A DNA stretch of 64,000 nucleotides, taken from NCBI RefSeq assembly GCF_963676275.1, contig NZ_OY781091.1, positions 2,582,775-2,646,774 of the forward strand, in the 5' to 3' direction. Position numbers and translations under genes: made by a program. Each line of letters opens with the position of its first letter. Position 1 is the first letter of the stretch. Source of the stretch: an uncultured Cohaesibacter sp. Its GTDB lineage: Bacteria; Pseudomonadota; Alphaproteobacteria; Rhizobiales; Cohaesibacteraceae. Under the pieces are notes generated by a model that saw only the letters and a list, made by a program, of their open reading frames with translations, had not been told where the DNA came from and did no database searches. Positions 34,406-44,096 of the stretch are shown here, in pieces.

Positions 34406-35776
34406 CTAAACAACACCAAGACTTTTCAGCTTGCGATGCAGCGCCGAACGTTCCATGCCGACAAACTCGGCAGTACGGGAAACATTGCCGCCAAATCGCG
34501 CAATCTGGGCCTTGAGATATTCCCGCTCGAAAACCTCTCTCGCCTTCTTGAGCGGCAAGGACATGATCTGTTCGCCTGCCTCACCTCCACCAGGTATGCT
34601 GGGCACAGTCTCCCCCACTTCGCTGGGCAACAAATCAGCCGTTATCACGGCATTTTCATCCCCTTTGGTGAGAATCAGCAAACGCTCGATATTGTTTCGC
34701 AACTGCCGGATATTGCCCGGCCAGTTATGGGCCTGCAGGATGGCCATGGCGTCTTCGCCAATCTTGCGCCCCGGCAACCCGGACGTCGCCGAAAGCTGTT
34801 CCATGAAATGCAGGACGAGTTCGGGAATATCCTCACGCCGATCTGCCAGCGGTGGCACGGCCAAAGGCACTACGCTGAGGCGATGGAACAGATCTTCGCG
34901 GAAAATACCTTCCGCAATCAACCCTTCCATATTGCGCGAAGTGGATGAAATCACGCGCACATCCACCTGCACCGGCTTGCTGCCACCCACGCGGATGAAC
35001 TTTCCCGTGGTCAGAACCCGCGTCAGCTTGCTTTGCAACTCGGAGGGCAGATCGGAAATTTCTTCCAGATAGAGCGTACCGCCATGGGCCTCTTCCAAAA
35101 CCCCGACCTTGCGCTGGGTAGCGCCATCGGCCTCGGTTCCGAAAAGCTGGATTTCCAGATCATCCATGGCAAACTGGATCGAGGAAAAGATGACAAAAGG
35201 CGCTTCCCCGCGTGGCGATGCCTGATGGATGCAGCGGGCGACCAGTTCCTTGCCCGAGCCGGATTGGCCGGATATCAGCACCCGGCTATTGGTCGGCCCG
35301 ACCCGCTGGATCATCTGGCGCAAATTGTTCATGGCGCTTGAAGATCCAACCAGTTTGGAATCCCCGCCGCTACGCGACTGCAGGTCCTTGACCTGACGCT
35401 TCAGCGTGGAAGCCTCTAGCGCACGCTCTGCAACCAGAATGAGCCGGTCCGCCTTGAAGGGCTTCTCGATGAAATCATAAGCACCGCGCTTGATCGCCGC
35501 GACGGCCGTTTCCACCCCGCCGTGACCGGATATCATCACGACAGGCAATTCAGGATGCTTCTGCTTGATGACCGCCAGCAACGCCAAGCCATCAAGGCGC
35601 GAGCCCTGTAGCCAGATATCGAGGAATATCAGCGAGGGCCGGCGCTGTTCGATCAGCTCCAGCGCCTCATCGCTGTGGGAAGCCATGCGCGTATCATAGC
35701 CTTCATCTTCCAGAAGCCCTGCAACCAGCTCACGAATGTCGACTTCGTCATCGACCACGAGAATATCAGCAGCCAT
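34406..35776 (-). CDS. ntrX: Nitrogen/redox response regulator NtrX
   Basis: 456 residues. Receiver domain with phospho-acceptor Asp53 (IFLDIWLQ) and conserved Lys105, AAA+ centre with Walker A GQSGSGKE (170-177), and a Fis-type HTH at the end ([19 protein letters not shown]). The sigma-54 contact loop GAFTGA is missing: at 211-225 the sequence reads [15 protein letters not shown]. The Walker B acidic pair appears as EE (LYLEEIS). It probably regulates transcription without sigma-54 activation, as reported for other alphaproteobacterial NtrX. Directly follows ntrY with 2 bp between. Confidence 0.93.
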   Translation of the reverse strand: MAADILVVDDEVDIRELVAGLLEDEGYDTRMASHSDEALELIEQRRPSLIFLDIWLQGSRLDGLALLAVIKQKHPELPVVMISGHGGVETAVAAIKRGAYDFIEKPFKADRLILVAERALEASTLKRQVKDLQSRSGGDSKLVGSSSAMNNLRQMIQRVGPTNSRVLISGQSGSGKELVARCIHQASPRGEAPFVIFSSIQFAMDDLEIQLFGTEADGATQRKVGVLEEAHGGTLYLEEISDLPSELQSKLTRVLTTGKFIRVGGSKPVQVDVRVISSTSRNMEGLIAEGIFREDLFHRLSVVPLAVPPLADRREDIPELVLHFMEQLSATSGLPGRKIGEDAMAILQAHNWPGNIRQLRNNIERLLILTKGDENAVITADLLPSEVGETVPSIPGGGEAGEQIMSLPLKKAREVFEREYLKAQIARFGGNVSRTAEFVGMERSALHRKLKSLGVV

Positions 35777-35778
35777 TC

Positions 35779-38145
35779 TCAGACCTCCGTTTCAGCATTA
35801 ATTATTTTGGGCAGCGCCAGACCGGAATTGTGATCCGTTTCCTTGTCATCTTCATCGCTGTCGGCCCCGATATCTCCGGCCCCTTCCTTGGGCAGGCGTA
35901 TTTCGATGCAGGCCCCCTGCTCAAAATCGGAGACTTCATTAGCATCCTTGAGCTGAATACCACCACCATGTTCTCGCAAGATCTTGCGCACGATCGCCAA
36001 CCCCAGGCCGGTGCCTTTTTCACGGGTCGTCATATAGGGTTCAAGCAGCCGTTGCCTGTTATTGACCGGGAACCCGATGCCATTGTCGATGACACGAACA
36101 CAATAATTGACGCCTTCATCCTCGGCCCGGACCATCACCTTGGCCGCTATATCCTGCCGGTCTTCACGCCCGGCAATGGCTTCGGTAGCATTCTTGATAA
36201 GATTTGACATCGCCTGAGAAATCAACCGATGGTCAAAGGACACCGGCATTTCTTCGGGAATTTCCGTAATGAACTCGATGTCATGGTTGGCCACCTCAAT
36301 TAGGAAGACCGATTCCTTGATGATCTCGGAAAGATCGCCGCGCTCGAAAACGGGTTTCGGCATGCGGGCAAAGGAGGAAAATTCATCCACCATGCGCCCG
36401 ATATCACCCACCTGCCGCACGATGGTATTGACACATTGCTCGAATACCTTCTGATCATCCTCGGCAATTTTCTTGCCATAGCGTCGGCGCAACCGTTCAG
36501 CGGAAAGCTGGATCGGCGTCAGCGGATTCTTGATCTCATGGGCAATGCGGCGTGCCACATCGGCCCAGGCAGCAGAACGCTGCGCACTGACCAGCTCGGT
36601 GATATCATCCAGCGTAACCACATAAGAATGGCTTTCATCCTCATCGCTGCGCTCAAGGGTTACGCGCACCCGCAGGGAATATTCAATTCCGTTGCGCGCC
36701 AGCGTGATCTGGCCTTCCTTATGCGCTTCGGGCAATCTGTCGGCTTCTTCCACCAGAGAGGCAATCTCTGGCAGCACCCGGTCCAGATCCTCGCCCAGCA
36801 GATCCCGCTCCTTGAGCCCGAGGATCTTCAGCACAGACGGGTTGGCCAGAGTAATCTCGCCGGTTTCATCAACCCCGATAACCCCGGCGCTGACCCCCTG
36901 AAGCATGGCTTCGGTAAAACGCCTGCGGGCGTCAATGGCATCGCGTGCCAAAATCAGCTCATCGCGCTGGGATCGCAACTCGGTTGTCATCGTATTGAAG
37001 GTTTCATTGAGATTGCCAAAATCTGTCGACCCCTTGTCTATCGGCAAGCGCACATACAGATCTCCATGTCGGACACGTTCGGCAGCCCCGATCAACCGAC
37101 GGATCGGCGCAACCAGCCGATTGGAAAAGCCAATGGCAAACCATGTGGTGGAAAGCAGAATGATAAGCCCCGCACCAATATAGAGCATCGCGAAAGCGGC
37201 CTGAATATTGGAACGACTATCAAAGAAGGCACGATATTCCTGCGCATTTTCCGAAGTCATGCGCAAGAAATTGGAAACCACCGGGTCAATCACACGCAGC
37301 AGGAAGAGATAGGCATCGTTGAATTCTTCCAGCCGCATGATACCGGCGACAAGGTTGGAATCCCCCAGCGCAATGAAGACCGGCTGACTATGCGCCTGTT
37401 CCAAAAGGTCGGCACCGGGCATCTTCGGCACAGGCTGATCCAGCCGACTTGGCGACGCCATCAGCTGCTCACCGGCACTATTGACCACAAAAGCTGCCGG
37501 AATGCCGCGAATCCGCGTCTGCTCGGAGAAGATGGCACGAAAGCGATCAGAATCGAGCAGGAAATAGGGTTCGGCATCATTGAGCGCCTTGGCAATGCCA
37601 AGCAATTCATTGCGCAGCACCCGCGCATGCTCCTTGGTATAGGCGCTGGCAACCGTCTGGGAGCTGTTGATGATCGCCTGGGTGCGCGAGGAAAACCAGC
37701 GATCGAGCCCCCGGTCGAGCGTGATCGAGGCAAAGATCGCCACAAGGATGGTCGGCACGGTTGCCACCAGCGCAAACAGCCCCATGACGCGAATATGCAG
37801 CCGCGCCCCTGCCCGCCCTCTTTGACGCGCCCGCAAAACAGCGCAGGCTTCCAGAAAAATGACAAGAGCAAGAATCAACAGCAAAATGCCATTGACGATC
37901 ATGGCTATGCGGATCACATAGTCGGTCGGATCAATCGGCGTCAGCCCCAGCAGAATGACAAAGCTCGTCACGCCGGAAACGACGGAAAGCACCACGCAAA
38001 TCAGGCCAAGATTGCGCAGTCGGCTTCTTTTCTCCGGCTTCTCGCCCCCTTGCAGGCCGCTATTGTCCACACCGGCAACCGGATCGAGGCCACTCACCCT
38101 TTTTGTAGAATATTCAGAATTGGAAAGATAAGACACGCGCAACAA
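35779..38145 (-). CDS. ntrY: Sensor histidine kinase NtrY
   Basis: 788 residues. Membrane sensor partner of NtrX. Two hydrophobic segments near residues 45-100, an additional TM pair around 105-130 and 325, a periplasmic sensing region between them, then HAMP (NRLVAPIRRLIGAAERVRHGD), PAS (GVIGVDETGEITLANPSVL), HisKA with phospho-His in RRIAHEIKNPLTPIQ, and HATPase (NLIKNATEAI, DNGIGFP, KGTGLGLAIV). The reading frame opens with TTG at 38145; a GTG at 38136, ten bases past AAGGA, is an equally good start. Confidence 0.93.
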   Translation of the reverse strand: MLRVSYLSNSEYSTKRVSGLDPVAGVDNSGLQGGEKPEKRSRLRNLGLICVVLSVVSGVTSFVILLGLTPIDPTDYVIRIAMIVNGILLLILALVIFLEACAVLRARQRGRAGARLHIRVMGLFALVATVPTILVAIFASITLDRGLDRWFSSRTQAIINSSQTVASAYTKEHARVLRNELLGIAKALNDAEPYFLLDSDRFRAIFSEQTRIRGIPAAFVVNSAGEQLMASPSRLDQPVPKMPGADLLEQAHSQPVFIALGDSNLVAGIMRLEEFNDAYLFLLRVIDPVVSNFLRMTSENAQEYRAFFDSRSNIQAAFAMLYIGAGLIILLSTTWFAIGFSNRLVAPIRRLIGAAERVRHGDLYVRLPIDKGSTDFGNLNETFNTMTTELRSQRDELILARDAIDARRRFTEAMLQGVSAGVIGVDETGEITLANPSVLKILGLKERDLLGEDLDRVLPEIASLVEEADRLPEAHKEGQITLARNGIEYSLRVRVTLERSDEDESHSYVVTLDDITELVSAQRSAAWADVARRIAHEIKNPLTPIQLSAERLRRRYGKKIAEDDQKVFEQCVNTIVRQVGDIGRMVDEFSSFARMPKPVFERGDLSEIIKESVFLIEVANHDIEFITEIPEEMPVSFDHRLISQAMSNLIKNATEAIAGREDRQDIAAKVMVRAEDEGVNYCVRVIDNGIGFPVNNRQRLLEPYMTTREKGTGLGLAIVRKILREHGGGIQLKDANEVSDFEQGACIEIRLPKEGAGDIGADSDEDDKETDHNSGLALPKIINAETEV

Positions 38146-38251
38146 ATCCTTGCAAAAGGCTATCCCAATAGAGGGAATCGCCCCTTCTATCCAACGAAAT
38201 TGTTGCCTAAATGTGACAGCTATTGCAGAAACTGTCTATGCCAAACAACCG

Positions 38252-38275
38252 GCCTGTGTCAAAAAAGACACAGGC
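38252..38275. terminator. Perfect hairpin between ntrC and ntrY
   Basis: GCCTGTGTC (38252-38260), A6 loop, GACACAGGC (38267-38275): a 9-bp perfect stem 28 bp after the ntrC stop. On the transcribed (-) strand the loop is U6 and no U-tail follows. It could cause partial termination or mark an mRNA processing site between the ntrBC and ntrYX halves. Confidence 0.45.
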
Positions 38276-38302
38276 ACACACAGTTGGCCAATAAACGATG
38301 CG

Positions 38303-39736
38303 TCAGGCTCCCCTGACGACCTGAATATCGAGATCCTTGATCTTTTTGCGCAAGGTATTGCGGTTGAGCCCCAGCAATTCGGCGGTCTTGATCTGATTGC
38401 CCTTGGTGGCAGCCAGAGACGCGCAAATCAGGGGATATTCAATCTCGCGCAGCAGTCGGTGATAGAGCCCCGGAGGCGGCAGGCCGTCGCCAAATTCCTT
38501 GAACAGCTGTTCCAGATAAGATTCCATCGCCCCGGCCAGATTCTGCACCTTCTGCTCGGGCTGAACGTCGGTGGTCAGGCTGATCTGGTTAAGCTCATTC
38601 TCGATCTGGTTTGCCGTGATCGTATCCTGCGGATAGAGCGCAGCCAGACGGCGCACCAGATTTTCCAGCTCACGCACGTTGCCCGGCCAGCGATAGCGCA
38701 GCATCACGTCCAGCGCATCGGGCTGGATCTGCTTGACCGGCAACCCCTCGCGCTCGCCAAGCGCAAAGAAATGGCGTACCAGATCCTTGATATCCTCGGC
38801 GCGTTCGCGCAGTGGCGGCAGGCGCATCGGCACCACATTGAGGCGGAAAAACAGGTCTTCGCGGAACAGGCCCTGATGGATCAGCGATTGCAGATCCTTG
38901 TTGGTGGCCGCCACGATGCGGACATTGGTCTTGATCGGGGTGCGCCCGCCAACGGTGGTATATTCCCCCTGCTGAAGCACGCGCAGCAGACGGGTCTGGG
39001 CTTCCATCGGCATGTCGCCGATCTCGTCAAGGAACAGTGTGCCCCCCTCGGCCATCTCGAACTTGCCCGCCGAACGTCCGTGCGCCCCGGTGAACGAGCC
39101 CTTCTCATGTCCGAACAGCTCGGACTCGATCAGATCCTTGGGGATAGCAGCCATGTTGATCGCAACGAACGGGCCTTTGCGGCGCTTGCCATAATCATGC
39201 AGCGCGCGAGCGACCAGCTCCTTGCCGGTACCGCTCTCGCCGGTGATCATGACCGTCAGGTCATTCTGCATCAGGCGGGCCAGCATGCGGTAGATATCCT
39301 GCATCGCGGCAGAGCGCCCGATCAGCGGAATGTCCGTGCCGTCATCATCGGATTTCTGCAGGCTCGGCCGAGGCTCCGAAAGGGCGCGCCCGGCGATGTT
39401 GATCAGTTCCTTGAGGTCGAACGGCTTGGGCAAATATTCATAGGCCCCACGCTCGGAAGCCTTGATCGCCGTCATGAAGGTATTCTGCGCGCTCATCACA
39501 ATGACAGGCAGATGCGGTCGCGCCTTCTTGATCCGGGGCAGAACATCGAAAATATTCTCGTCCGGCATCACGACGTCGGTAATCACCAGATCGCCCTCAC
39601 CTTGCGAAATCCAACTCCACAATGTGGTGGCATTCGAAGTCAGACGCACGGTGTATCCGGCACGAGACAGCGCCTGATTCAGCACCGTACGAATGGCGGT
39701 ATCATCATCTGCAAGCAGGATTGTCCCTTTTGGCAT
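38303..39736 (-). CDS. ntrC: Nitrogen regulator NtrC (sigma-54 activator)
   Basis: 477 residues. Receiver (phospho-Asp in [12 protein letters not shown]), AAA+ domain with Walker A GESGTGKE, intact sigma-54 loop GSFTGA ([16 protein letters not shown]), Walker [12 protein letters not shown], and a C-terminal Fis HTH ([21 protein letters not shown]). It activates nitrogen-assimilation genes when phosphorylated by NtrB. In contrast to the adjacent NtrX, all sigma-54 motifs are present. 14 bp from ntrB. Confidence 0.96.
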   Translation of the reverse strand: MPKGTILLADDDTAIRTVLNQALSRAGYTVRLTSNATTLWSWISQGEGDLVITDVVMPDENIFDVLPRIKKARPHLPVIVMSAQNTFMTAIKASERGAYEYLPKPFDLKELINIAGRALSEPRPSLQKSDDDGTDIPLIGRSAAMQDIYRMLARLMQNDLTVMITGESGTGKELVARALHDYGKRRKGPFVAINMAAIPKDLIESELFGHEKGSFTGAHGRSAGKFEMAEGGTLFLDEIGDMPMEAQTRLLRVLQQGEYTTVGGRTPIKTNVRIVAATNKDLQSLIHQGLFREDLFFRLNVVPMRLPPLRERAEDIKDLVRHFFALGEREGLPVKQIQPDALDVMLRYRWPGNVRELENLVRRLAALYPQDTITANQIENELNQISLTTDVQPEQKVQNLAGAMESYLEQLFKEFGDGLPPPGLYHRLLREIEYPLICASLAATKGNQIKTAELLGLNRNTLRKKIKDLDIQVVRGA

Positions 39737-39750
39737 GGTGGTCCAAACTC

Positions 39751-40860
39751 CTATATCTGATCCAGGCTGCTGGTCGGCAGCATCACCCGGAATATGGTCT
39801 GTCGACCAGAACCGTCAAACTCAATGACGCCGCCATGATCCCCGATCAGCTTGGCGACCAGCGCCAGCCCGAGGCCCGACCCGTTGGTTTTCGACGTCAC
39901 GAACGGATCAAACAGGCAATCCTCCAGCTCCTTGGGAATGCCCGGTCCGTTATCCTTCACACAGATTTCCAGTGGCAGAGAGGTTTTCTCGCTCGAACCT
40001 GGAACCTGAATGCGAATGCCCGGCCGGAAAGCTGTCGTCAGCACAATTTCCGGATCGGGAACCTCAATCACAGCCTCGGACGCATTCTTGACCAGATTGA
40101 GAAAAACCTGAACAAGCTGGTCCTGATTGGCCAGAACATGCGGCAGGGAGGGATCATATTCTTCTATGATGCGAATTCTCTCGCCAAACTCGGCCTTGGC
40201 AAGCTGCTTGACCCGATCCAGCACAATATGAATATTGACCGCTTCACGCTCCACCGGGCGTTGATCGGAAAAGACCTCCATGCGATCAATCAGCCGCACG
40301 ATCCGGTCGGTTTCCTGCGTTATCAGTTGAGTGAGTGCGCGATCTTCATCCGAGACTGAGCTTTCCAGCAACTGCGCCGCTCCCCTGATGCCGGAAAGAG
40401 GATTCTTGACCTCATGCCCCAGCATCGAGGCAAGCCCCGTCACGGAGCGGGCGGCATCCCGATGGGTCAATTGCCGGTCCATCTTGTCGGCAATGGAGCG
40501 CTCCTGCAACATCACGGTCACGGAGCCGGTCATGTCGGGCACGGGCGCGGCATAAACATCAACGACCTTTTCAACGCCGATCCGCGGATTGGAAATATCA
40601 ACGCGATATTCATTCACCGGCGCCAGCCTGTCTCTCGCCTGATCAACCAGAGCCAGAACGGGACTGCCGAAAGGCAACAATTCAGCGAGCTTCTGCTTGC
40701 GCAAATGCGAGGCACTGGACTGAAAAAAGAACTGCGCCATATCATTTGCCGCCGCGACATACCCTTCCTGATCGACCATGACGACCGGATGGGGCAATGA
40801 ACTCATCATTGCCTGATAGGGGTTACTCGCCAAACCACCACCTTTTTTGCGTTCACTCAT
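39751..40860 (-). CDS. ntrB: Nitrogen sensor kinase/phosphatase NtrB
   Basis: 369 residues, soluble (no TM segment). PAS domain at the N-terminus ([19 protein letters not shown]), HisKA with phospho-His in [15 protein letters not shown], HATPase ([30 protein letters not shown]). Phosphorylates or dephosphorylates NtrC in response to PII. Start overlaps the dusB stop by 4 bp, giving translational coupling, the usual nifR3-ntrB arrangement. Confidence 0.95.
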   Translation of the reverse strand: MSERKKGGGLASNPYQAMMSSLPHPVVMVDQEGYVAAANDMAQFFFQSSASHLRKQKLAELLPFGSPVLALVDQARDRLAPVNEYRVDISNPRIGVEKVVDVYAAPVPDMTGSVTVMLQERSIADKMDRQLTHRDAARSVTGLASMLGHEVKNPLSGIRGAAQLLESSVSDEDRALTQLITQETDRIVRLIDRMEVFSDQRPVEREAVNIHIVLDRVKQLAKAEFGERIRIIEEYDPSLPHVLANQDQLVQVFLNLVKNASEAVIEVPDPEIVLTTAFRPGIRIQVPGSSEKTSLPLEICVKDNGPGIPKELEDCLFDPFVTSKTNGSGLGLALVAKLIGDHGGVIEFDGSGRQTIFRVMLPTSSLDQI

Positions 40861-41894
40861 GCTACGTGCCTCTCCGCAGCCACACCGAAAAATGCGCGCA
40901 CCGCAATGCGCACCGCTTCGGGCTTTTCTGCGGTAACGATTATTTTTCTAAGATTTGACAGCTCGGATGTAAGGGAGCCGGCAGGGCCAAGAAGGCCCTC
41001 CATATACCAGCCAAGATGCTTGCGCGCACAACGCACGCCAACCGGATCGGGATAATAATCCAGCATGGCATCATAATGCTCCAGCACCAGCTCCAGCAGA
41101 TCAGAACCGGTTGGCTCATCAAGACAGCTGCCAGTTGCCAGATAATGGGCGATATGGCCGGGCAGCCATGGTCGGCCATAGGCCCCACGCCCGATCATCA
41201 CACCATCAGCCCCCGATTGCTCCAGACAGGAAACCGCATCCTCTTCGCTCAGAATATCGCCATTGGCGATAACGGGAATGGACACCACGTCGCTGACCTC
41301 GCGAATGGCGCTCCAGTCGGCATTGCCCTTGTAAAACTGATTGCGGGTGCGCCCATGAACCGTCACCATGGCGACGCCACTCTGCTCAGCGCGCAAGGCC
41401 AGCTCAGCGGCATTGTGACAGTCGACATCCCATCCAAGGCGCATTTTCACTGTAACCGGCACCGAAACGGCTTCCACCACAGCATCAATCAGACTGAGCG
41501 CCTGATCGAGATCCCGCATCAATGCAGACCCCGAGTAACCGGAAATGACCTTCTTGGCGGGACAGCCCATATTGATATCGATGAGAGCGGCTCCGGCCCC
41601 CTCTGAAAGCCGCGCTGCTTCCGCCATCCATTCAGGCTGATTGCCTGCCAGCTGTACCGCATGCACATCAACGCCCTGCCCTTCGGCCCTCAGGCGCATC
41701 TCTTCCTTCCCCACGGCAAATGCCTTGCTGGCCACCATCTCGGACACGACCAGCCCCGCACCAAATCGTTTCGCAAGCGAGCGAAAGGGCAGATCCGTAA
41801 TGCCGGACATGGGCGCAAGAAACACACCATTTGGCAATGACAGAGGTCCGACAGAGAGGCTTTTCCCAGCCCTATGAATTGGAAGCGATGACAT
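40857..41894 (-). CDS. dusB: tRNA-dihydrouridine synthase (DusB/NifR3)
   Basis: 345 residues, FMN-binding TIM barrel that reduces uridines in the tRNA D-loop. N-terminal [17 protein letters not shown], catalytic Cys in [20 protein letters not shown]-contacting residues in [12 protein letters not shown] and [17 protein letters not shown]-terminal helical tRNA-binding domain. First gene of the ntr operon, known as nifR3 in rhizobia. Divergent from ispDF across 306 bp. Confidence 0.95.
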   Translation of the reverse strand: MSSLPIHRAGKSLSVGPLSLPNGVFLAPMSGITDLPFRSLAKRFGAGLVVSEMVASKAFAVGKEEMRLRAEGQGVDVHAVQLAGNQPEWMAEAARLSEGAGAALIDINMGCPAKKVISGYSGSALMRDLDQALSLIDAVVEAVSVPVTVKMRLGWDVDCHNAAELALRAEQSGVAMVTVHGRTRNQFYKGNADWSAIREVSDVVSIPVIANGDILSEEDAVSCLEQSGADGVMIGRGAYGRPWLPGHIAHYLATGSCLDEPTGSDLLELVLEHYDAMLDYYPDPVGVRCARKHLGWYMEGLLGPAGSLTSELSNLRKIIVTAEKPEAVRIAVRAFFGVAAERHVA

Positions 41895-42200
41895 AAGGAG
41901 ATCAGCTTTCGAAACTTACAATAGTACACAGTATATCTGTGCCTAATAAATGTGCAAGCAAATTCGCTGATCAATTTTTGATCATTAACACCCTAAGTGA
42001 ACAAGCGTCCCAAAGATGGCTTGACCACGGGTTCTTTTTCATGAAATGCCTAGAAGCAAATGAACGCACGCCCATTATTGCAACAAAGCATCTTCTATTG
42101 CAAAAAGAAATGGAAATTCGCGCCCATCAAGGCGCGCAAATTACCGCATATGCCGAATCGCTCAGATGCGAACTCGAATTGATCAGGGATACAGGATCCA
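41895..42200. other. Divergent promoter region between dusB and ispDF
   Basis: 306 bp, AT-rich near dusB. Contains CACAG-TATAT-CTGTG (41927-41941), a 15-bp dyad a few tens of bases before dusB that could be an operator or contain a -10, paired TGATCA boxes near 41970-41986, and a 6-bp hairpin CGCGCC/GGCGCG (42119-42136) in the ispDF leader. A 133-codon + frame crosses it but overlaps ispDF and is judged spurious. Confidence 0.45.
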
Positions 42201-43427
42201 ATGACATGCGCCGTCATCATCGTTGCAGCCGGGTCAGGCAGCCGCGCCAGACGCAGCTCGGACAAGGTTGCCAAGCAATATGTAGCGCTTGGAGGGAAAC
42301 CCGTTCTGAGCCGAACGCTGGAAACATTCCTGAAAAATGAGAAGGTTGACTGCATTCAGGTGGTGATCGGCCCTCAGGATGACCAGCTCTATGAAGCAGC
42401 CATCGCCCCGTTGACGAGCGGCCCTTTGGCCGACCTTGCCAAGACCAAACTGCAACCTCCTGCCACCGGCGGCGAAACCCGACAGATTTCTGTTCTCAAC
42501 GGCCTTGAAGCAATCAGCGGTAAAAAGCCGCAGCATGTGCTCATCCATGATGCAGCCCGCCCTTTCGTCACGGACGACATTTTGTCACGCTGCTTTCTTG
42601 CCCTGCAAACTCACAAGGCCTGCCTTGTTGCAACGCCGGTGACCGACACCATCAAGAAAGTGGATGATCAGGGCGCGATCATCGAGACAATTGACCGCAG
42701 CACACTCTGGTCTGCCCAGACCCCGCAAGCCTTCGATTACAGCTTCATTCGCCATGCGCACAAACGCGCCAGCGATCAGGGCATTCACACTTTCACCGAC
42801 GACGCAGCTGTGGCCGAATGGATGGGAGAAACAGTCCATATCGTGCAAGGCAGCCCGGCAAACCGCAAACTGACCAGTCAGGATGACCTCACGATGGCTG
42901 AAACCATGATCGCCGCATCCGCACCCCAGCCGCTAACCGATATCCGCGTTGGAACAGGCTATGACGTCCACGCCTTTGACGAAGGAAGCGCGGTCATCAT
43001 TGGCGGCATCTCCATCCCCCACAGCCACAAGCTCAAGGGCCATTCTGACGCAGACGTCGGTCTGCACGCCATCACCGACGCCATTCTCGGCGCGATCGCG
43101 GACGGTGACATCGGCACCCATTTCCCCCCTTCCGATCCTCAATGGAAAGGTGCAGCATCCGATCTTTTCCTGAAAGATGCCGTGCGCCGGGTAAAAGATC
43201 GCGGCGGCAAAATCTCTAACATTGATCTGACGATCATTTGTGAAGCTCCCAAGATCGGTCCGCACAGACCAGAGATGCGTGCCGCCATCGCCGATATTTG
43301 CGACATGTCGATCGACCGCATTTCCGTCAAGGCAACCACTTCTGAAAAGCTCGGCTTCACCGGACGCAAGGAGGGCATTGCCGCACTGGCAACGGCGACG
43401 GTTCGCCTGCCGGAATTGCCCGACTGA
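42201..43427 (+). CDS. ispDF: Bifunctional IspD/IspF isoprenoid enzyme
   Basis: 408 residues, fusing two steps of the MEP pathway. IspD part (1-~230): CTP-binding VIIVAAGSGSRARR and ARPFVTDDIL, DAARPF and NRKLTSQDDL motifs; makes CDP-methylerythritol. IspF part (~248-405): RVGTGYDVHAFDEG (zinc Asp/His), HSDADVGLHAITDAILGA, and ATTSEKLGFTGRKEG; forms the cyclic diphosphate. Fusion is common in Alphaproteobacteria and Campylobacterota. AGGA precedes the ATG. A CinA-type gene follows in the same direction. Confidence 0.97.
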   Translation: MTCAVIIVAAGSGSRARRSSDKVAKQYVALGGKPVLSRTLETFLKNEKVDCIQVVIGPQDDQLYEAAIAPLTSGPLADLAKTKLQPPATGGETRQISVLNGLEAISGKKPQHVLIHDAARPFVTDDILSRCFLALQTHKACLVATPVTDTIKKVDDQGAIIETIDRSTLWSAQTPQAFDYSFIRHAHKRASDQGIHTFTDDAAVAEWMGETVHIVQGSPANRKLTSQDDLTMAETMIAASAPQPLTDIRVGTGYDVHAFDEGSAVIIGGISIPHSHKLKGHSDADVGLHAITDAILGAIADGDIGTHFPPSDPQWKGAASDLFLKDAVRRVKDRGGKISNIDLTIICEAPKIGPHRPEMRAAIADICDMSIDRISVKATTSEKLGFTGRKEGIAALATATVRLPELPD

Positions 43428-43475
43428 TTGATCGAAATATTTTCAAGACATTGCTCCCGAAGGACATCCGCAATC

Positions 43476-43994
43476 ATGCATGTGACCATCGAAACCATTG
43501 AATTGGCCAACCAGCTTCTGGAACTGGCGCGCGACCATGATTACAAAATTGCAACGGCTGAATCCTGCACAGCGGGACTGATCAGCGCAACATTGACCGA
43601 AATTCCGGGCGCATCAGCCTCCTTCGATCGCGGATTTACCACCTATTCCAATGAGGCAAAAACCGAAATCCTTGAGGTTCCCGCCGAAATGATCGAGCAG
43701 TTTGGAGCGGTCAGCGAAGAAGTCGCAAGAGCCATGGCCGAAGGCGCTCTCAAGCATTCACGCGCCGATTTCGCCGTTTCAGTTACCGGCATTGCCGGTC
43801 CGGGAGGCGGCACGGAAGACAAACCGGTCGGTCTCGTCCATTTCGCCGTATCCTCCAAACACTATCCGCAGTCCCACAGCAGGAAGATATTCGCAGCCAT
43901 GGATCGGGAGAATGTGCGCGCCGCAACAGTCGAGCATGCCATCATCATGCTGATCGAAGCCATCACCCGCAAACACTATGTCGCCATGGAATGA
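43476..43994 (+). CDS. Stand-alone CinA C-domain amidohydrolase (PncC type)
   Basis: 172 residues from ATG 43476 (AAGGA upstream); the open frame extends back to the ispDF stop but without homology. Single CinA domain: TAESCTAGLISATLTEIPG, then TYSNEAK, and VTGIAGPGGGTEDKPVGLVH. The family deamidates nicotinamide mononucleotide for NAD recycling. The N-terminal MoeA-like CinA domain is missing, as in E. coli PncC. Close to ispDF, as in many rhizobia. Ends before a strong convergent terminator. Confidence 0.9.
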   Translation: MHVTIETIELANQLLELARDHDYKIATAESCTAGLISATLTEIPGASASFDRGFTTYSNEAKTEILEVPAEMIEQFGAVSEEVARAMAEGALKHSRADFAVSVTGIAGPGGGTEDKPVGLVHFAVSSKHYPQSHSRKIFAAMDRENVRAATVEHAIIMLIEAITRKHYVAME

Positions 43995-44031
43995 AAGCAG
44001 CCCGTCCTGCTCCCTCAGCCCTGCTCCATGC

Positions 44032-44070
44032 CAAAACAAAAAGAGGCTGCCAAAATGTTGGCAACCTCTT
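44032..44070 (-). terminator. Terminator between cinA-type gene and nlpD-like gene
   Basis: Arms 44041-44053 and 44058-44070 form a 13-bp stem with one mismatch and an AATG loop. On the - strand it is followed by TTTTTGTTTT, so it ends the nlpD-like transcript. It may also work weakly for the + strand gene. Confidence 0.9.
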
Positions 44071-44096
44071 GAATAATTTAACACTCTTGCGCCTGA

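Noticed and set aside
36436..38316. 626-codon + strand frame opposite ntrY
   Set aside because: Antisense shadow of a clear kinase gene; long antisense frames are common with this codon usage.
38150..39760. 536-codon + strand frame opposite ntrC
   Set aside because: Exact antisense of a well-defined sigma-54 activator, no ribosome site or family features.
41939..42340. 133-codon + strand frame upstream of ispDF
   Set aside because: Overlaps 140 bp of ispDF in another frame, and the overlapping part is Arg/Gln-rich shadow translation.
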